Source: Sedimentisphaerales bacterium (lineage in GTDB: Bacteria > Planctomycetota > Phycisphaerae > Sedimentisphaerales > Anaerobacaceae). From it: a DNA stretch of 24,382 bases. Location of the stretch: assembly GCA_016933985.1 (NCBI GenBank), contig JAFGTU010000492.1, positions 1-24,382 of the forward strand, written 5' to 3'. Within the stretch, counting starts at the first letter, position 1. Each line of letters starts with the position of its first letter. The position numbers and the translations under genes were made by a program. Positions 8,701 through 15,600 of this stretch are shown here, piece after piece. A model generated the notes under the pieces. That model was not told the origin of the DNA, made no database searches, and saw nothing but the letters and a program-made list of their open reading frames with translations.

Positions 8701-9520
8701 CACAGTTCGTCAGAGTTGCTTGACTGACGATATTCTTTACACCACTACCGGCAGATAGAGTATTTGGATCCCCGGCGAGGTTACTTCTGAAAATACAGTT
8801 GCTCAATGTAGGATTGCTGATCTCATTGCATATTCCTCCGCCGTAGCAAACCGCCAAATTACTCGCGAAGGTACAGCTTGTCACTATAGTATCGCTGTTG
8901 TTGTTATACATGCCCCCTCCGAGGAAGGCGGTGTTTTCTTCAAACACACAGTTGGCAATGATGGCACTACTATTCTCGCTGATAATCCCACCTCCGCGGT
9001 CGTCGGGACAACTGACACCGTTTGCGTCCCCGCCGATAATGCTAAAACCGTCGAGGATTGCTGTCTGATCGGCTTGGTGTGCCATAACGACGTGATAACT
9101 GTTATCGTTGATATCGGATATCTCTCCGACATCGCCGCTTAGGACTGTTTCGTGTATCTTGACATCCCTGAGGTCCGGCTCGGTTTGCCCGAAGCCCCCA
9201 TATCCGCCCATAAGAGTGACGCCGTTAAAAAGTTGGAAAGCAGCTTGCCTATCCCCTGTACCATTCGGCACCGCAGAACTGCTATCGGGAGTATAGGTGC
9301 CCTGGGCTACCCGTATCTCAACCGGCTGCCGGGCAAAGCGGGCATCGGCAAGTGCATCCTGCAAGAAGTTATAGGCATTCTCCCAGCTCGTACCGTCACC
9401 GGCTCCGGGGGCGACGGCGTCCACATAGATGACCTTGCCCGAAGCAGCGGTCCAACCCGCTAACAACACCAGCAGCCCGAAGATTCCCCCGATTCTCCTC
9501 CGTAAGCTTGTCTTCTTCAT
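5696..9520 (-). CDS. large exported beta-helix protein with three Calx-beta-like repeats and dockerin-like C-terminus
   Basis: A 1274-residue protein with an N-terminal signal peptide (basic MKKTSLRRR, a hydrophobic stretch, cleavage around residue 28). Module order: right-handed parallel beta-helix 1 (about 30-415, opening YVDAVAPGAGDGTSWENAY); three Calx-beta-like repeats of about 110 residues (about 420, 528 and 638, each opening with VPEGGT and containing YSMPQ/YSIPQ-like turns); beta-helix 2 (about 744-1190, rich in NN.I.GN and GGG turns); and a dockerin-like tail (about 1221-1274, NDGIVNWHDF and DTTVSLVDIALLVEDWL). Such proteins are surface-exposed or secreted; the helices may bind or cleave polysaccharide, but no catalytic site is recognisable. 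AGGAT precedes the ATG. By eye the helix-2 part uses more A/T-ending codons than its neighbours. The present stop may be secondary, given the broken tail beyond it. Confidence 0.88.
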   Translation of the reverse strand: MKKTSLRRRIGGIFGLLVLLAGWTAASGKVIYVDAVAPGAGDGTSWENAYNFLQDALADARFARQPVEIRVAQGTYTPDSSSAVPNGTGDRQAAFQLFNGVTLMGGYGGFGQTEPDLRDVKIHETVLSGDVGEISDINDNSYHVVMAHQADQTAILDGFSIIGGDANGVSCPDDRGGGIISENSSAIIANCVFEENTAFLGGGMYNNNSDTIVTSCTFASNLAVCYGGGICNEISNPTLSNCIFRSNLAGDPNTLSAGSGVKNIVSQATLTNCVFRSNSDHGICNLWSDAIVINCTFAGHSVSGIYNEHSSPVITNCILWDGGVEDYRNSASVVTYSDIEGGWFGEGNINVDPMFVDPNGADNIPGTDDDNFRMVWGSPCLDSGDNSAVPSWLTTDLEGEPRIINGAVDMGAYEGPAQSFALSSTSIIVPEGGTAELTVALARDPCGPVQVTVYWESGDADIAIESVGLLVFDSFNYTMPQSVILGAGEDRDSRNDEAVIRIIASGFPTAKVTAIEADNDSIGYIVASTTSLIVPEGGTQGFTVALAWDPCGPTQVTVAWEYGDTDITVESGAVLIFDSSNYSIPQGITLSAGEDLDNSNGEAAITIIAPAPPGFAGFTTREVTATEKDNDLIGYLRLSTSGISVPEGGTAAFTVALAWDPGNSTEVMVTWESGDTDITVESGMVLIFNSSNYSMAQNVMIAAAEDKDWINGQAAIRISVPAPPGYAGFTTTYVSATENDNDPIIAYVDTSANGENKGWDWADAFTDLQDALRVQNVEEIRVAQGIYKPAEPLSGDRFAWFAIPNHVAVKGGYAGFGEPDPNVRDISFYETILSGDLNGDDVEIDDVCDLLTEPTRNDNCYTVVYCGGGVGTLLDGFTITGGNGENLWGGGGLYCERNSSPTISNCTLKGNSAYIGGGIYVYYFSIPTIQNNTIKCNAAQKGGGIYTYSACPIKKNVIKGNIAEQDGGGLCAWSPWSLQINGNTIVGNKGQNGGGMYLQFCQLALIENNIVTGNMADYGGGVLCNGGSYATLSNNTISGNLAYMGGGICCQSNWLGWIENSILWANTAAKGPEMGLRIIANATVAYCDIAGGQDRVYVETGSVLYWDLGNIETDPCFVDAGYWEDPCGTPKDFNDDYWMEGDYHLKSEGWSWDTDRAVWTSDDTTSRCIDAGNPSDEIGNELLSVPDDPNNQWGENLRINMGAYGGTAEASMPPYDWALLADLTNDGIVNWHDFAGTTFGLTYYQPGDLNRDTTVSLVDIALLVEDWLKMTTWH
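7291..8268 (-). repeat. three tandem repeats of about 330 bp encoding Calx-beta-like domains
   Basis: Within the beta-helix gene, three consecutive units (about 7939-8268, 7609-7938 and 7291-7608) encode similar domains. Each starts with S..VPEGGTA.FTVALA.DP, continues with VTW.SGD.DI.VESG..L.F.SSNY and ends in ..ATE.DND. Units 2 and 3 look closest to each other, and unit 1 is more diverged and shorter at its end. This is in-gene domain duplication, not a mobile repeat. Confidence 0.8.
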
Positions 9521-9647
9521 TATCCTATCCTGTACTCATGAACGACACTCAACCTACTCTCGCCGTAAACAGCGACACGTAGGCTCACAAGCCTTGAAGG
9601 CTTTCGAGAATCCGCGACAGCGAAACACTGCAGCTAAGGCTCGCAAA

Positions 9648-11924
9648 TCACTGCTCGGAATAAGCCTTTATCATTTTCCGCAAAGCCGGGCCGTTGGCCT
9701 GGTCCGGATTGATGTCCAAAGATATCTGCCACTGCTCCACCGCCCTGGCGGCAAGGTCGGGATCGCCGTCGCCGCGCGCCTTCAACATATAGGCCACACC
9801 TAATCCCCTGTGCGCCTCGAAGTCGGCGTTGTTCAAATCGACGGCGGCAAGATAGCTCTGAATCGCGGCATCGAGGTCTCCGGACTTCAAATGGCAGTAT
9901 CCAAGATACTGGTGAGCCGTGCTGTTGTTGGGCTGAGCGGCAATCACGGAGGCCAACGCCTCTTTGGCAAGGTCATAACGCCCCATCTTCAAGTACCCGT
10001 AAGCCACTTGCAGCATATTATTCTGGGGTGTCTGTGTTTGCTCTACAACCTGCGGAGCCTGCTCGAATGATGTAATGGGCTTCACCTCAGCGACATTACT
10101 CGTTTTGGGCTTCCTGGCCTTGCCCATTCCGACCGCCTCCGGTTTGGTGAACTCTTTATCACCACGAAATACCCTCGGAATCCCGTTCTCGCCCATTTCG
10201 CTCACGAACGTCGATGTAGGCTCCATGCTGTCAATGATCCTCGGCGTTATCAAAACTACCAGCTCGTTGACCAGAACCGATTCGCTCTTAGACTTAAACA
10301 GATTACCCAGCAAGGGTATATCGCCGAGTAATGGGACCTTGGAAATGCTTTTCTTCGTCTCTCTCTTGCGCAGCCCGCCGATAGCAATGGTCTGGCCGTC
10401 CTTTACAAGCGCCACGGTATCGGCCCGGCGTGTATCGACGGTCGGCGCGCCTAACACGGTCTGGTATATATCCCGGCCCGAGTTATCCAGACCCCTCAGC
10501 ACCGCTATGGCATTCTGATTTACCACAACCCCCAGTTCGGGCATGACGTGCAGCTTGATTAGGCCGTCTCTTGCGATATGCGGAGTGACCTTCAACTGAA
10601 CGCCGACATCCTTGAACTCAGTGTATGTTATTGGATCCTCTCTGGCCACCTGACGAAGCTCCCTGTAAGGGATTTCCTGTATAATTCCGAAGTCGGCCGT
10701 CTCGTTATCAAGAACCAGAATCCGCGGATTGGCAAGAAGCTTGGATTCCACATCCTTCTTCAGCACGTTCAGGGCAAACTCGAAATCGAATGCGTCGTCT
10801 AAGAGACTAAAACTGAGAGTCCCGCCCTGCTGGGGATCGAAAGAAGCCCCGACAAACGGCTTGCCTCTCTTCCTCGTATAATATCCGGTCGAGCCCGGCT
10901 CCACCGTCGTTGCCTCGGTCGTCGAAACTTCCGGGATGTACTCAGTAGTTGTGCTTGTGCCACCGAACTTAGTATCAGTCGTAGTAACCGGATCATAAGT
11001 CTGTGTACTGCTTTCCACTCTATTAACGCCGTCGCTGTAGGTATCGACATACTCGTTGTAGGTAACGGTGCCGTCGTTTCCAATAGTATCCTGGCTACCA
11101 TAAACGCCCTCTTCGACTCTGGTCTCAATGGTACCAACGTTATACCCGCCTACCATCGTTTTAGTCGTGAGGTCAGGGGTGGTCTCCTCAGTTACGATAT
11201 TATATCCAGGTGTAACGGTCGTGGTTGTGGTCGTTGCGCCTTTGGCCCCTACTTGCTCGTATTCGATATTCCTTGCCGCACGGAACGCGCTTCCCAGGTC
11301 GAATCCCTCGCTGGTTGTTATCTCGTAGATTTTGACCTCGACGAGGACCTGCTGGGTCTGGCGATCCAGTTCGGCAATAAACTCATCGACGGCCTTTAAC
11401 TTCTTCTCGGTATCGGTAACTACAATGTGATTGGTTCCCCTATTAAAGCCCACGCCGCCCTTATCCGAGACGAATCTGGCCAGTGACCCGGCAACGTCGT
11501 TGGCGTCGGCGTACGTGATGTGATAAACCTTGGAGATAAGCTCTTCCCGCGCAAGGGCGATCTCCGGAAGCGCCGTGACGCGAATCATATTCTCCGTCGC
11601 CACGTATGTAAAACTGTGGGCCGCGAGGACGTTGGTGAGCACCTCGGCCAGAGGCACACCCGTGACCTTCGCTGTCACATTCCCGGTGACCTCAGGGCTC
11701 TTGACAATATCAACTCCCGCCTGATCGGCCAGGTCCATCAGCACCTTGTCGATAGACTCATCCACCCAGGCCCCGGTAATCTTAGCGCGCAGCGCAGCCT
11801 GGGCCTTCCCAGCCGCAAGCCCGGGGCCGCCGTTTGCGCCGGATGCCACGGGGGGGATAATCAGGGAGATCGTCAACAACATCAAGATTGTGATCCGGCA
11901 ATATTCTTTGCTTGTCCTGCTCAT
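9648..11924 (-). CDS. secretin (type II/III secretion or type IV pilus family) with Thr-rich insert and C-terminal TPRs
   Basis: A 758-residue outer-membrane secretin, a ring-forming channel subunit. I chose the ATG at 11924 because GGAAG lies 8 nt upstream and a normal signal peptide follows (basic start, ILMLLTISLIIPPVASG); an ATG at 11939 is also in frame. Domains: STN/N0-like (about 45-115, VDESIDKVLMDLADQAGVDI), a secretin N1-type domain (about 130-205, VYHITYADANDVA then NHIVVTDTE), a low-complexity Thr/Tyr/Gly-rich insert (about 229-352), the secretin core (about 355-590) with the diagnostic KVPLLGDIPLLGNLFKS and LVVLITPRI, and two to three TPR units (about 629-745). No other secretion genes lie nearby, so the pathway served is unknown. 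A well-formed promoter lies about 145 nt upstream. Confidence 0.92.
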   Translation of the reverse strand: MSRTSKEYCRITILMLLTISLIIPPVASGANGGPGLAAGKAQAALRAKITGAWVDESIDKVLMDLADQAGVDIVKSPEVTGNVTAKVTGVPLAEVLTNVLAAHSFTYVATENMIRVTALPEIALAREELISKVYHITYADANDVAGSLARFVSDKGGVGFNRGTNHIVVTDTEKKLKAVDEFIAELDRQTQQVLVEVKIYEITTSEGFDLGSAFRAARNIEYEQVGAKGATTTTTTVTPGYNIVTEETTPDLTTKTMVGGYNVGTIETRVEEGVYGSQDTIGNDGTVTYNEYVDTYSDGVNRVESSTQTYDPVTTTDTKFGGTSTTTEYIPEVSTTEATTVEPGSTGYYTRKRGKPFVGASFDPQQGGTLSFSLLDDAFDFEFALNVLKKDVESKLLANPRILVLDNETADFGIIQEIPYRELRQVAREDPITYTEFKDVGVQLKVTPHIARDGLIKLHVMPELGVVVNQNAIAVLRGLDNSGRDIYQTVLGAPTVDTRRADTVALVKDGQTIAIGGLRKRETKKSISKVPLLGDIPLLGNLFKSKSESVLVNELVVLITPRIIDSMEPTSTFVSEMGENGIPRVFRGDKEFTKPEAVGMGKARKPKTSNVAEVKPITSFEQAPQVVEQTQTPQNNMLQVAYGYLKMGRYDLAKEALASVIAAQPNNSTAHQYLGYCHLKSGDLDAAIQSYLAAVDLNNADFEAHRGLGVAYMLKARGDGDPDLAARAVEQWQISLDINPDQANGPALRKMIKAYSEQ

Positions 11925-12067
11925 AACTATTTCTTCCATCAAAGCTTATTGCATCTTCTTCGAGGAGAACTTATGTGAAGGATACTGAATCAACACCCCG
12001 GAAAAGCAGGTTTCATCACCACTTCTTCACCAACCCATACAAGTTTCCCCTCAACTAACGTTACCTT

Positions 12068-12096
12068 ATTATATCACTTGCGAATTCGCAGTTCAA
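12068..12096 (-). promoter_or_regulatory. sigma70-type promoter of the secretin gene with a palindrome in the spacer
   Basis: On the minus strand TTGAAC (12096-12091) is followed after exactly 17 nt by TATAAT (12073-12068). The spacer contains the perfect 12-bp palindrome TGCGAATTCGCA (12079-12090). A palindrome between the -35 and -10 boxes is a typical operator position, so a dimeric repressor may act here. The predicted leader to the ATG at 11924 is about 137 nt. Confidence 0.7.
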
Positions 12097-12147
12097 GTAA
12101 AATCACCGGTCCTTCAAACCCAGCTGCCTGCCGAGACAATATACGCC

Positions 12148-12168
12148 GCGCAGCTCACCCTGCTGCGC
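12148..12168. repeat. perfect 7-bp inverted repeat (hairpin)
   Basis: GCGCAGC (12148-12154) and GCTGCGC (12162-12168) are separated by a 7-nt loop. No T-run follows on either strand, so it is not a standard intrinsic terminator. It sits about 50 nt upstream of the secretin -35 box and could be an operator or part of a small RNA. Confidence 0.4.
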
Positions 12169-12314
12169 ACCCATATCTCATATTATAGGACAGAAGGCTT
12201 CATTTAGCCAATCGAAAAGGCCCTGCAACCATATTTTTTTGGCTTATCCGAATAATGAGCAGGCAGAACCGTGGCATTACGCGGTGCAACGCCTCTGCCA
12301 AATAACCTAAACGC

Positions 12315-12450
12315 CCGGTGCGAAAGGGGATTTTGCTGGATTTTGCCTGATATTTGATTTATCGTCTGACGAAAGATGTTTTGTGGCTAAGAGCGGGTTG
12401 AATCGGTCATTCAGCGTTCTATTGCCTGATTTTTTGCGAACCGGTGCGAA
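12315..12450 (+). repeat. paired short direct repeats ending at the leuS start
   Basis: CCGGTGCGAA occurs at 12315-12324 and again at 12441-12450, ending 3 nt before the leuS ATG. TTGCCTGAT occurs at 12343-12351 and 12422-12430, nested between the outer pair. The core TGCGAA is also present at 12435-12440. The second outer copy occupies the place where a Shine-Dalgarno would be expected. Confidence 0.5.
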
Positions 12451-12453
12451 TAT

Positions 12454-15006
12454 ATGTGCTCAAAAAAAGGTCTCTACCAATTCCGCCAGATTGAGAAGAA
12501 ATGGCAGCAGTTCTGGGGCGAACGCAAGACGTTCGCGGCAAAGGACTGCGACGGATCCAGGCCGAAATATTACGTCCTCGATATGTTCCCTTATCCGAGC
12601 GGGCAGGGCTTGCACGTCGGGCATCCGGAGGGCTACACCGCCAGCGATATAGTCGCGCGGTATAAGCGGATGAAGGGCCTCAACGTGCTGCACCCGTTCG
12701 GCTGGGACGCCTTCGGGCTGCCCGCGGAGCAGTATGCCGTCCAGACCGGCACCGCTCCAGAGCAGACTACGCAGAATAATATCGACAATATGCGAAGGCA
12801 GACCAAATCCCTGGGCTTCAGCTACGACTGGGACAGGGAGGTCAATACGACCGATCCGGGCTATTACAAATGGACCCAGTGGATCTTCCTCAAGCTTTTC
12901 AACAGCTACTTCGACCAGGCCGAGCAGAGGGCCAGGCCAATCGAGCAACTGCCCATTCCCGATGGCCTCACCGAAGCTGAAAAGCGGCGCTATATCGACG
13001 ACAACCGCCTCGCTTACGAGGCCGAGGTCGCCGTCAACTGGTGCCCCGAGCTGGGGACGGTGCTGGCAAATGAGGAAGTCGTAGGCGGCGTCAGCGAGCG
13101 GGGAGGCCACGCGGTTGTCAGAAAGCCGATGCGCCAATGGATGCTCCGCATAACAAAATACGCAGAGAGACTGATCGACGACCTGACCGACGTGGATTGG
13201 CCCTACTCGATAAGAAAGCTCCAGACCGATTGGGTCGGCAAGAGCATCGGAGCAGATGTCGATTTCAAGGTCGCCGATTTCGACGAGACTATTCGCGTAT
13301 TCACGACGCGCCCCGATACGCTCTTCGGAGCGACCTATATGGTGCTTGCGCCGGAGCATCCGCTTGTCGATAAGATAACGGCTGACGATAGAAAACAGGC
13401 GGTCGCCGAATACCGTCGGCAGGCGGCCCGCAAGAGCGACCTCGACCGAACCGACCTGGCAAAAGACAAGACCGGCGAATCTTTGGGGGCCTTCGCCGTC
13501 AACCCCGTCAACGACGGGAAGATACCCATCTGGATAAGCGATTACGTCCTGATTAGCTACGGCACAGGCGCAATCATGGCCGTGCCCGCCCATGATGACC
13601 GCGATTTCGAGTTCGCCACCAAATTTAACCTGCCGATTATCCCGGTCGTCGAGCCGCCCGATGCCGAGCAGGCCGAATTGGTCAGGCAGGCAAAGATCTG
13701 CTTCACCGGAGACGGCACGGCAATCAATAGCGGCCCATTCAACGGCCAATCAACGGCCCAATTCAAAGAGAACATAACCAACTGGCTCGCCGAAAGGGGC
13801 CAGGGACAGAAATCCGTGAACTACAAGCTCCGCGACTGGCTCTTCAGCCGGCAGAGATACTGGGGAGAGCCCTTCCCTATCCTGCACACCGAAGACGGGC
13901 CGGTCTCCCTGTCGGAGGACGAGCTGCCCCTGATCCTCCCCCAGGTAAAGGACTACAAACCAGCCGGCACCGGCGAGCCGCCCTTGGCCAACGCCGCCGA
14001 ATGGGTCAATGTTACCCGCCCCGATGGCTCGAAGGCAAGGCGGGAGACAAACACGATGCCTCAATGGGCAGGAAGCTGCTGGTACTACTTGCGGTACCTC
14101 GATCCTGAAAACAGCGAGAAGGGCTGGGACCCGGAGAAGGAGAAGTACTGGATGCCCGTCGATTTGTACATCGGTGGGGCCGAACACGCCGTCCTCCACC
14201 TGCTGTATTCGAGATTCTGGCACAAGTTCCTGTACGACCTCGGCTACGTCAGCACCAAAGAGCCGTTCAAGAAGCTTATCAACCAGGGAATGATCCTCGG
14301 CGAGGACGGGCAGAAGATGAGCAAGTCCCGCGGCAACGTTATCAATCCCGATAAGGTTATCGCCGACTACGGCGCCGATTCGATGCGCCTGTACGAAATG
14401 TTCATGGGCCCGCTCGAAGCGATAAAGCCCTGGAGCATGCAGGGCGTTGAGGGCGTGCACCGATTCATCCAGAAGGTCTGGCGGGCCGTCGTCGATGAGG
14501 ATACGGGCGAGCTTGCCGATGCCGTTCAAGACGCACAGCCCGACGAGCAGACCCTGCGGCTGCTTAATCAGACTATCAAGAAGGTCGGCGATGATATCGA
14601 GACGTTCGGCTTCAACACCGCCATAAGCGCGATGATGATCTTGACGAATCACCTCGGCAAGCTGTCGGTCCGGCCGCGATGCATCGTCGAGCCGCTTGTC
14701 CTGATCCTTGCTCCATTCGCACCGCACATCGCCGAGGAGCTCTGGCAAAAGCTCGGCCACCCCGACACCCTCGCTTACGAGCCCTGGCCGGGCTACGACG
14801 CCGAACTAATCAAGGAAAAAGAAATCGAACTGGCCGTCCAGGTCAATGGAAAAATCAAAGATAGAATCGTAGTCTCCGCCGACGCCGACGAACAGCAGAT
14901 AAAGAAGAAGGCCCTTGAAAACGAAAAGGTCGCCGCGGCCGTCGCCGGCAAAGAGCCCAAGAAGGTAATCGTCATCAAATCGCGATTGGTCAACATTGTC
15001 GTCTGA
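12454..15006 (+). CDS. leuS: leucyl-tRNA synthetase
   Basis: An 850-residue class I aminoacyl-tRNA synthetase that charges tRNA-Leu. It has the HIGH-type motif HVGH (residues 54-57) inside MFPYPSGQGLHVGHPEGY, the KMSKS loop at 621-625, and the zinc/tRNA region CWYYLRYLDPEN typical of bacterial LeuRS. The CP1 editing domain is intact: TTRPDTLFG at 284 onward and the conserved Asp of DDRDFEF (Asp384, equivalent to E. coli Asp345). The length matches bacterial LeuRS. The start at 12454 fits the family N-terminus (LYQFRQIEKKWQQFW), but no good Shine-Dalgarno precedes it. It heads a same-strand series, with the CYTH gene only 20 nt downstream. Confidence 0.98.
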   Translation: MCSKKGLYQFRQIEKKWQQFWGERKTFAAKDCDGSRPKYYVLDMFPYPSGQGLHVGHPEGYTASDIVARYKRMKGLNVLHPFGWDAFGLPAEQYAVQTGTAPEQTTQNNIDNMRRQTKSLGFSYDWDREVNTTDPGYYKWTQWIFLKLFNSYFDQAEQRARPIEQLPIPDGLTEAEKRRYIDDNRLAYEAEVAVNWCPELGTVLANEEVVGGVSERGGHAVVRKPMRQWMLRITKYAERLIDDLTDVDWPYSIRKLQTDWVGKSIGADVDFKVADFDETIRVFTTRPDTLFGATYMVLAPEHPLVDKITADDRKQAVAEYRRQAARKSDLDRTDLAKDKTGESLGAFAVNPVNDGKIPIWISDYVLISYGTGAIMAVPAHDDRDFEFATKFNLPIIPVVEPPDAEQAELVRQAKICFTGDGTAINSGPFNGQSTAQFKENITNWLAERGQGQKSVNYKLRDWLFSRQRYWGEPFPILHTEDGPVSLSEDELPLILPQVKDYKPAGTGEPPLANAAEWVNVTRPDGSKARRETNTMPQWAGSCWYYLRYLDPENSEKGWDPEKEKYWMPVDLYIGGAEHAVLHLLYSRFWHKFLYDLGYVSTKEPFKKLINQGMILGEDGQKMSKSRGNVINPDKVIADYGADSMRLYEMFMGPLEAIKPWSMQGVEGVHRFIQKVWRAVVDEDTGELADAVQDAQPDEQTLRLLNQTIKKVGDDIETFGFNTAISAMMILTNHLGKLSVRPRCIVEPLVLILAPFAPHIAEELWQKLGHPDTLAYEPWPGYDAELIKEKEIELAVQVNGKIKDRIVVSADADEQQIKKKALENEKVAAAVAGKEPKKVIVIKSRLVNIVV

Positions 15007-15026
15007 TTACGTCGGCCCTTCTCACA

Positions 15027-15584
15027 ATGTGCATGGAAATTGAGGCAAAGCTGAAGATCGAATCGCCGGAGCAGGTCGAGCGCAGGCTCGCCGAGCTCGG
15101 CGCCGAATTTGTCGCAGAACTGCGGCAGACGGACTATCATTTCGACGATGCAAAAGCCACATTGAAAAAAGGCGATAAGGCCCTGCGGATAAGGCGCCAG
15201 GTTGCAGCCGACCGCACGCAGTTACTGATGACCTATAAAGGCCCCAAAGAAGAAAGTAATTTCAAGAAGAGGCAGGAGATAGAATTCGAGCTTGCCGATG
15301 CCGACGCCGCCGAGAAGCTGCTCGCCGCACTCGGGTATCACAAGGCGCTGGTTGTGGAGAAAAGGAGAAGGCTCTGGCGATTCGGCGGCTGTGAAGTCGC
15401 ATTAGACAGGCTCGACCTGCTGGGTGACTATCTGGAAATAGAAGGCTCGGACGACGGAAAAATCGACGCCGTTCAAGAAAACCTGGGCCTGTCACACCTG
15501 GCGCACATCCCCAAGAGCTACGCAGCCTTGCTAAACGCCAGGTTGCGCGAGCTTAACGGCGAGCATCGCAAGAGTGCTCACTGA
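15027..15584 (+). CDS. CYTH-domain protein (class IV adenylate cyclase / thiamine triphosphatase-like)
   Basis: A 185-residue member of the CYTH (triphosphate tunnel metalloenzyme) family. The N-terminus has the hallmark ExExK motif (Glu4-Ile-Glu6-Ala-Lys8), followed by the family's basic and acidic strands: ALRIRRQ near 55, LMTYKGP, RQEIEFEL, then EKRRRLW and ALDRLDLLGDYLEIEG. Members hydrolyse triphosphates (thiamine triphosphate, inorganic triphosphate) or cyclise ATP using Mg or Mn; the reaction cannot be told from sequence. The layout is close to CyaB-type proteins of about 180 residues. ATG at 15027 is used, and the in-frame ATG at 15033 is equally possible. It follows leuS by 20 nt and slightly precedes the lipid-kinase-like gene. 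Confidence 0.88.
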   Translation: MCMEIEAKLKIESPEQVERRLAELGAEFVAELRQTDYHFDDAKATLKKGDKALRIRRQVAADRTQLLMTYKGPKEESNFKKRQEIEFELADADAAEKLLAALGYHKALVVEKRRRLWRFGGCEVALDRLDLLGDYLEIEGSDDGKIDAVQENLGLSHLAHIPKSYAALLNARLRELNGEHRKSAH

Positions 15585-15600
15585 GACTGATCGACGAGTT

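Larger units (their letters stand above)
11943..12453. other. long divergent intergenic region between the secretin gene and leuS
   Basis: About 510 nt without a gene. It contains the secretin promoter (12068-12096), a perfect 7-bp hairpin (12148-12168), and repeated short words near leuS: CCGGTGCGAA at 12315-12324 and 12441-12450, TTGCCTGAT at 12343-12351 and 12422-12430, and TGCGAA at 12079, 12319, 12435 and 12445. I see no convincing leuS promoter, no T-box leader and no tRNA-like fold. Confidence 0.6.

Noticed and set aside
9580..9610. AAGCC/GGCTT hairpin between the secretin and beta-helix genes as a terminator
   Set aside because: Five-pair stem with no T-run, so too weak to call.
12300..12453. 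T-box leader for leuS
   Set aside because: The conserved T-box sequence and a following terminator are absent.
12460..14760. Two long open frames antisense to leuS (12460-13749 and 13750-14760, minus strand)
   Set aside because: They lie wholly inside leuS, whose motifs are complete; the translations show no domain and reflect the GC-rich codon pattern of leuS.
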